Source: RGIG2041 sp045652745 (GTDB taxonomy: Bacteria > Bacillota > Clostridia > UBA1381 > UMGS1253). From it: DNA of 64,000 nt. A model generated the notes under the pieces. It made no database searches, was not told the origin of the DNA, and saw only the letters and a list, made by a program, of their open reading frames with translations. The position numbers and the translations under genes were made by a program. The stretch is from contig JAZRUW010000003.1 in NCBI GenBank assembly GCA_045652745.1, positions 16,828 to 80,827 on the forward strand. Direction: 5' to 3'. Shown piece after piece: positions 60,066 to 64,000 of the stretch (the stretch's first letter is position 1; every line of letters starts with the position of its first letter).

Positions 60066-61343
60066 TTATTTGTTCGGCATGATTACAGACAGACAACTGT
60101 TTTCCTTGCGCAAAAGCACATTTCGTTTTTCGCACAAATCCGCATAGGTGATGCTGTCATAAACCTCTTTAAAATCAAACATATCCACGCCGACGAGCTG
60201 ATGTAATGTAAAGCTGTAGCCGAGCGACTCCGTCGAATCAAACATATCAATGTAATCGCCCCATGCACATTTTTTTGCGCGCACAAAATCAGCCTCGCTG
60301 ATTGTAACTGCTTCTAAAAGCTCCATGAATCTGTCATAAGCCTCATACGGACGCTTCGAATCTGCGCCTACGGTTGCAAATGCATAATCACGGTGACCGC
60401 TGTATTCTGCAGAAAATGTTTTATTTATTAGGCCTGCCTCATAAAGGTCTTTGTATATAGTGCCGCTCTTACCGAACATCAATTCCATCAGCATCTCGCA
60501 AATCATTTCTTTTTTCAAAAGTTCTTTGCCGCGCAAGTGCGTTTCATTGTCCTTAAATGCAATTTGAAACATGGGCACAGCAACATCGAGTTTCTTTTCC
60601 ACGCGGTGCTCAACAACATTTTCAGGCTCATTGGGAAGTTTTCTTTCTATTGGTTTTGCTAGTGGCGGTATGTCTTTTAAGGTTCGTTCTGCCGTTGCAA
60701 ATACATCTTCTACACATACATCGCCCGCAACAAAAAGCACCATGTTGGACGGATGATAATATTGATTATAAATATCGTAAAGCGATTTTTCATTGATTTC
60801 GGCAATCGTATCCACCGTACCGGCAATATCAATTTTTACCGGATGATTGTGATAAAGTCCTTCAATGCCTTTATAATACACCTGCCAACTCGGATCATCT
60901 TCGTACATCTTGATTTCCTGGCCGATAATCCCCTGCTCCTTTGCAATACTCTCCTCGGTAAAATATGGGGACTGCACAAAAGAAATCAGCGTCTCAAGAT
61001 TTTCGTAAATACGGTCAGATGCCGTAAAATAATATGCTGTTGTGCCGAAACTTGTGAATGCATTTGCATTGGCGCCGAGCACACTGAAACGGTCAAACAC
61101 ATTCCCGTTTTCTTCTTCAAACAGTTTATGCTCCAGAAAATGCGCTGTGCCATCCGGTATACGCTTTTCTATACCATTTTCCGTATATGTTGTATCAATG
61201 CTTCCGTAAGCCGTAGCAAACATCGACATACATTTTCTAAATCCGGGTTTTGGAAGCACAAATACACGCACACCACTGGAATGTACGCCGCTGTATAACA
61301 CCTCACCGGTCACAGCATCCGCTCTTTTTGTATATTCCATCAC
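60066..61343 (-). CDS. M16 family zinc peptidase (YmfH-like)
   Basis: The 425-residue protein has the inverted zinc motif HFLEH (HxxEH, about 69-73) and a second Glu in the following helix region, so it should be the active subunit. GNVFDRFSVLGANANAFTS and the second M16 half (PMFQIAFKD) are typical. The pair YmfF/YmfH is widespread in Firmicutes and probably forms a heterodimer that cleaves peptides. The start is GTG at 61343 (8 nt from AGGA) or the next ATG; both touch the stop of the upstream partner. Confidence 0.88.
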   Translation of the reverse strand: MMEYTKRADAVTGEVLYSGVHSSGVRVFVLPKPGFRKCMSMFATAYGSIDTTYTENGIEKRIPDGTAHFLEHKLFEEENGNVFDRFSVLGANANAFTSFGTTAYYFTASDRIYENLETLISFVQSPYFTEESIAKEQGIIGQEIKMYEDDPSWQVYYKGIEGLYHNHPVKIDIAGTVDTIAEINEKSLYDIYNQYYHPSNMVLFVAGDVCVEDVFATAERTLKDIPPLAKPIERKLPNEPENVVEHRVEKKLDVAVPMFQIAFKDNETHLRGKELLKKEMICEMLMELMFGKSGTIYKDLYEAGLINKTFSAEYSGHRDYAFATVGADSKRPYEAYDRFMELLEAVTISEADFVRAKKCAWGDYIDMFDSTESLGYSFTLHQLVGVDMFDFKEVYDSITYADLCEKRNVLLRKENSCLSVIMPNK

Positions 61344-62602
61344 TTATCACATCCTTTGGAGAGAAAATAAATCATTTCAAGACAGATATCCTGTGCCGCA
61401 GCAACCACCTGCTCACGTGTCGTTGCTTCAATATTGGCTACGCGCTGCTCAATGGTAATCTCTTCCCCATTGAGCAAATTCGATAGCGCAAAAACCGTCA
61501 TCGCACTTTGGCTGTCCGTTGCGGAAATTGTATTGTTAATCAAAAATGCCTTTGCAGAATTAAATTCATAGTCAGAAATTTCACCGCGTTTTAATGCCTC
61601 GAGTTGCGCCATCGTTTCGTTATAAGCTGCTTCATAGTTTTCTTGTTCAATACCCATACCGATGATCATTGTCTGCTTGACTCTGTCTACGCGGCTAAAC
61701 GCATAGTAAGCCAAGCTGAGTTTTTCACGCACATTATTAAACAGCTTCGAATGCACGCCGCTGCCCAGCACGGAATTGGCCATCATCATATGCTCAACCG
61801 GACGTTTCTTTGCATCAAAGCCCGTGGTTAAGCCGAGCGTGAGTTTTGCCTGACTCGCATCAAAATTTTCTGTAACCTTCTTAACCGTGCCTGCAGGTTT
61901 CTTAGGGAGTGTTGTAATTTCTACCACTGTTCTTTTCCCTGCAAAATACGGTTTAAGTTTAGCGGCAACCTCCTCCAAATCCGCGCTACCGCAGACAAAA
62001 ACATCTACGCGACTGCTTTGAAGCACAGTTTTATAATGTGCATAAAGGGATTGTGGCGTGATGGCCTGCACACTTTCGATGCTACCGAGTTCGTGCACGC
62101 CGTAATTTTCACCGCGAAACATTTCCTCGTTGCAACGCCAGAGCGCATACTGCATTTTATCATTCACCATCGCCTCAATGGCTTCGATTAAATTTTTCTT
62201 TTCCTGCTGCACATATTCTTTACAAAACGCACCGTCCGGCAAATACGGGTCAAATAAAATCTCCAACATCAAATCCAACGTGCCGCCGACCAAGTCTTCC
62301 CCTGCCGGCGCATAACGGTTTGACAGCGACGCACCTTCAAAAAATAAAAGTTGCGCATCGCCACGCTTGGACACCGCCCCCGATATTGCCGCGCCGCACA
62401 AATCCATCAATGCGCGTTCAATTTCATCAAAGTCGGTATGCAGACGCGTACCGCGTTTTAATACGCTCGGTAAAATTGCATTCATCGATGCCTCTTCGGC
62501 GCAAAGCGGTCTGTGGAAAAACACGGAAACCGTTGCACTTTTAAACTTATCATCCGGAATATGATGCAGATTTACACCCTCTGCAATTTGCATTGTTTTC
62601 AT
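61340..62602 (-). CDS. M16 family protein lacking the zinc motif (YmfF-like)
   Basis: The 420-residue protein has the M16 fold, with FEGASLSNRYAP, VLGSGVHSKLFNNVREKLSLAYYAFS (partner-type R/Y motif, seen in pieces) and YEFNSAKAFLIN, but no HxxEH near its N-terminus (LPSVLKRGT is at the equivalent place). It should be the non-catalytic partner of the next gene, whose start overlaps its stop. Confidence 0.87.
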   Translation of the reverse strand: MKTMQIAEGVNLHHIPDDKFKSATVSVFFHRPLCAEEASMNAILPSVLKRGTRLHTDFDEIERALMDLCGAAISGAVSKRGDAQLLFFEGASLSNRYAPAGEDLVGGTLDLMLEILFDPYLPDGAFCKEYVQQEKKNLIEAIEAMVNDKMQYALWRCNEEMFRGENYGVHELGSIESVQAITPQSLYAHYKTVLQSSRVDVFVCGSADLEEVAAKLKPYFAGKRTVVEITTLPKKPAGTVKKVTENFDASQAKLTLGLTTGFDAKKRPVEHMMMANSVLGSGVHSKLFNNVREKLSLAYYAFSRVDRVKQTMIIGMGIEQENYEAAYNETMAQLEALKRGEISDYEFNSAKAFLINNTISATDSQSAMTVFALSNLLNGEEITIEQRVANIEATTREQVVAAAQDICLEMIYFLSKGCDK

Positions 62603-62671
62603 ATTAAAATCCCACTTTCAATCGATAAAAAATACAAGGTTCATTTTACAACATTCTGCCAATTTTGTCAA

Positions 62672-63637
62672 TCACATCGTCAAACTGTCGAGTTCTTCCA
62701 CCGTCATGTCTTTGTGCAGGTATAAATTGATGCCGCCGGCAATCACTTTTGAAATCCGCTCCATCGCAAAATCTACTTCCTTTGGGGTCACAGTCAGGTT
62801 TTCAACCTGCTGTCCCATAATGTTCTCCACCGCCTCATACAGTTCGGATGCCGTAAGATTTTGCAGGCACGAAAGCGTGTCACCCGACTGTGATTGCGCA
62901 GCATGCAAAACAGCAAACGCCGTATTGTATGCCATAGTAAGTGCATCAATGACCGTCGGTACACCGATTGCGAGTACAGGCACGCCGAAACGCTCTTTGT
63001 TAAACGCCGCTCTGCTGTTACCGACCCCCGAACCGGGTGTAATACCCGTATCGCACAACTGTACGGTTGTATTTAAACGTTTTGCTTCCCTTGCCGCCAA
63101 CGCATCTATCACCAAAATCAAACCCGGGTGCACACGCGCACATACACCTTCTACAATTTCTGCCGTTTCAACGCCCGTAATGCCGAGCACCCCTGGCGCA
63201 ACCGCACAAACACTCGCAAGCGTATCTCCAAAGACCTCTTGGAGTTGCCCGTGCAAATGCCTCGTAACAAAGATGCGGTCAGCCACTTTCGGACCCAGGG
63301 CATCCGCCGTGATAAAGCGGTTCCCCAATCCAACCACCAAAATCGGTCGATTGCGATCCGGCTGATGCAATAGCTCTATCGCTTCTTTGAGTGCGTTGCA
63401 GGCTTGCTTGTACTGCTCCGTATCCTGGAAGGTCAGATTTTCCATCTCGAGCGTAATATAGGTTCCTATCGGTTTTCCGAGCTTTTTTGCGCCTTGTTCA
63501 CTCGTAATTTTTACCTTTGTGATCTTCACCTCACCGTGCTTTCCCGTCTCGGTTTCAATACCGTCCAAATCATGCGTTTGCGCGCGATTCAGTTCCTCTT
63601 GCAGTTCCAACGCCAGGTCTGTACGCGGATAAAACAT
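62672..63637 (-). CDS. gpr: GPR, germination protease for small acid-soluble spore proteins
   Basis: GPR degrades the DNA-protecting SASPs when spores germinate and is made as a zymogen in the forespore. The protein (321 residues) begins MFYPRTDLALE, matching the region around the self-processing site, followed by GTYITLEM, VVGLGNRFITADALGP, HLHGQL and SGDTLS. Of four possible ATGs I chose 63637, 9 nt from GGAG. A SigG-like promoter is possible upstream. Its substrates, SASP genes, are not in the window. Confidence 0.94.
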   Translation of the reverse strand: MFYPRTDLALELQEELNRAQTHDLDGIETETGKHGEVKITKVKITSEQGAKKLGKPIGTYITLEMENLTFQDTEQYKQACNALKEAIELLHQPDRNRPILVVGLGNRFITADALGPKVADRIFVTRHLHGQLQEVFGDTLASVCAVAPGVLGITGVETAEIVEGVCARVHPGLILVIDALAAREAKRLNTTVQLCDTGITPGSGVGNSRAAFNKERFGVPVLAIGVPTVIDALTMAYNTAFAVLHAAQSQSGDTLSCLQNLTASELYEAVENIMGQQVENLTVTPKEVDFAMERISKVIAGGINLYLHKDMTVEELDSLTM

Positions 63638-63664
63638 ATTCATCATCTCCATATTTAAATATAG

Positions 63665-63696
63665 TTTATTGTAAACAAATTTGTCTTTTTTATTCA
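63665..63696 (-). promoter_or_regulatory. Possible SigG-type promoter of gpr
   Basis: Minus-strand TGAATA (63691-63696) equals the SigG -35 consensus. The best -10 (CAATAAA, 63665-63671, against CATACTA) is imperfect and the 19-nt spacer is slightly long. gpr is under SigG in Bacillus, which supports but does not prove it. Confidence 0.3.
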
Positions 63697-63765
63697 AAAT
63701 AGAAAAAAGGCTGGATTTTTTACTTTTTTTCGTGTATAATAAATTTAAGCAGATGCGTTAGTATC

Positions 63766-64000
63766 CGATCCCGTTTTTGTCGGAATTTTTCGCCGCTGCT
63801 GTGTTAAAATACTCGTAAATACGACAGTGTTCGCTCCGTTTTTGCCTTGCATCGCCTGAAAAAATGCCTGACAAAAATCAACACTGACCTTAAATGCGAA
63901 AAAATTATAATTTTTCAAGGCGGAAGAGCGAAGGAATACTCGCGTATTTCAAGCTCAACAACGCAGAAAAATATGATTTTTACCATTTAAGGCGGTGTTC
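63766..64000. repeat. Noncoding repeat element running off the window
   Basis: No gene is seen here. Inverted repeats include aacactgaccttaaatg (63880-63896) against catttaaggcggtgtt near 63984-63999, a near-palindrome around aaaaattataattttt (63899-63915), and two related cores, aatactcgtaaatac (from about 63807) and atactcgcgtatttc (63936-63950). The second core also occurs in the repeat at 57.4 kb. The structure suggests a dispersed repeat or MITE whose end is beyond the window. Confidence 0.5.

Noticed and set aside
62706..63365. A 219-codon plus-strand frame opposite gpr
   Set aside because: Antisense to a well-supported gene, no SD, and composition typical of a mirror frame.

Overview
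The window looks like chromosome of an anaerobic, endospore-forming member of the class Clostridia, probably a gut lineage. Evidence: moderately AT-rich DNA, strong Shine-Dalgarno (SD) sites, sporulation genes (pro-sigK, spoIIR, gpr), the Firmicutes layout rimP-nusA-rnpM-ylxQ-infB-rbfA-nrnA-truB-ribF, the glgC/glgD pair found in spore-forming Firmicutes, and DnaD- and DnaI-type replication proteins. No phage, transposase, plasmid or CRISPR genes were seen. A species or family cannot be assigned from sequence alone.

Layout. 1-7.2 kb (minus): the start of a truncated gene, a DUF624 membrane protein, uvrB-uvrA and a PrsA-like foldase. 7.2-21.6 kb (minus): mfd, pth, prs, glmU and the translation/RNA operon reading from rimP to ribF from one good promoter. 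21.7-23.9 kb (plus): a class A penicillin-binding protein. 24.0-24.8 kb: an array of short hairpins and a five-tRNA cluster (Gly-Arg-His-Gln-Lys, minus). 24.8-27.4 kb: a gene remnant, a dnaD-like/dnaI-like helicase-loading pair and tRNA-Arg(ACG). 27.4-38.9 kb: tadA, then tyrS-thyA-folA-rnhA (minus), a DUF6062 protein, prmA-rsmE and a small membrane protein, an RluA-type pseudouridine synthase, an aminotransferase, and sigK coupled to an M14 cell-wall peptidase. 39.0-53.6 kb (plus): bioY, a complete glycogen operon (glgB, glgC, glgD, glgA, glgP, a GH13 amylase), a flavoprotein, spoIIR, a small unknown gene and a P-loop ATPase. 53.6-64 kb: mnmG, lysS, a MITE-like repeat, a membrane protein with a compact sigma factor, lgt, two M16 peptidase-family genes, gpr and a repeat element cut by the window edge.

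How the genes work together. Most of the window is core housekeeping: nucleotide excision repair and transcription-coupled repair (uvrA, uvrB, mfd), ribosome maturation and translation, thymidylate/folate metabolism, cell-wall synthesis, and glycogen storage and breakdown. Sporulation genes are scattered among them. There is no obvious new defence or mobile system. The most unusual points are a dihydrofolate reductase fused to a DUF2007-like domain, a GlmU whose uridyltransferase signature loop is lost, a SigB/F/G-type sigma factor lacking most of region 3 and paired with an unknown membrane protein, a hairpin array with atttcac/gtgaaat spacers, and two noncoding repeat elements sharing a 15-base core.
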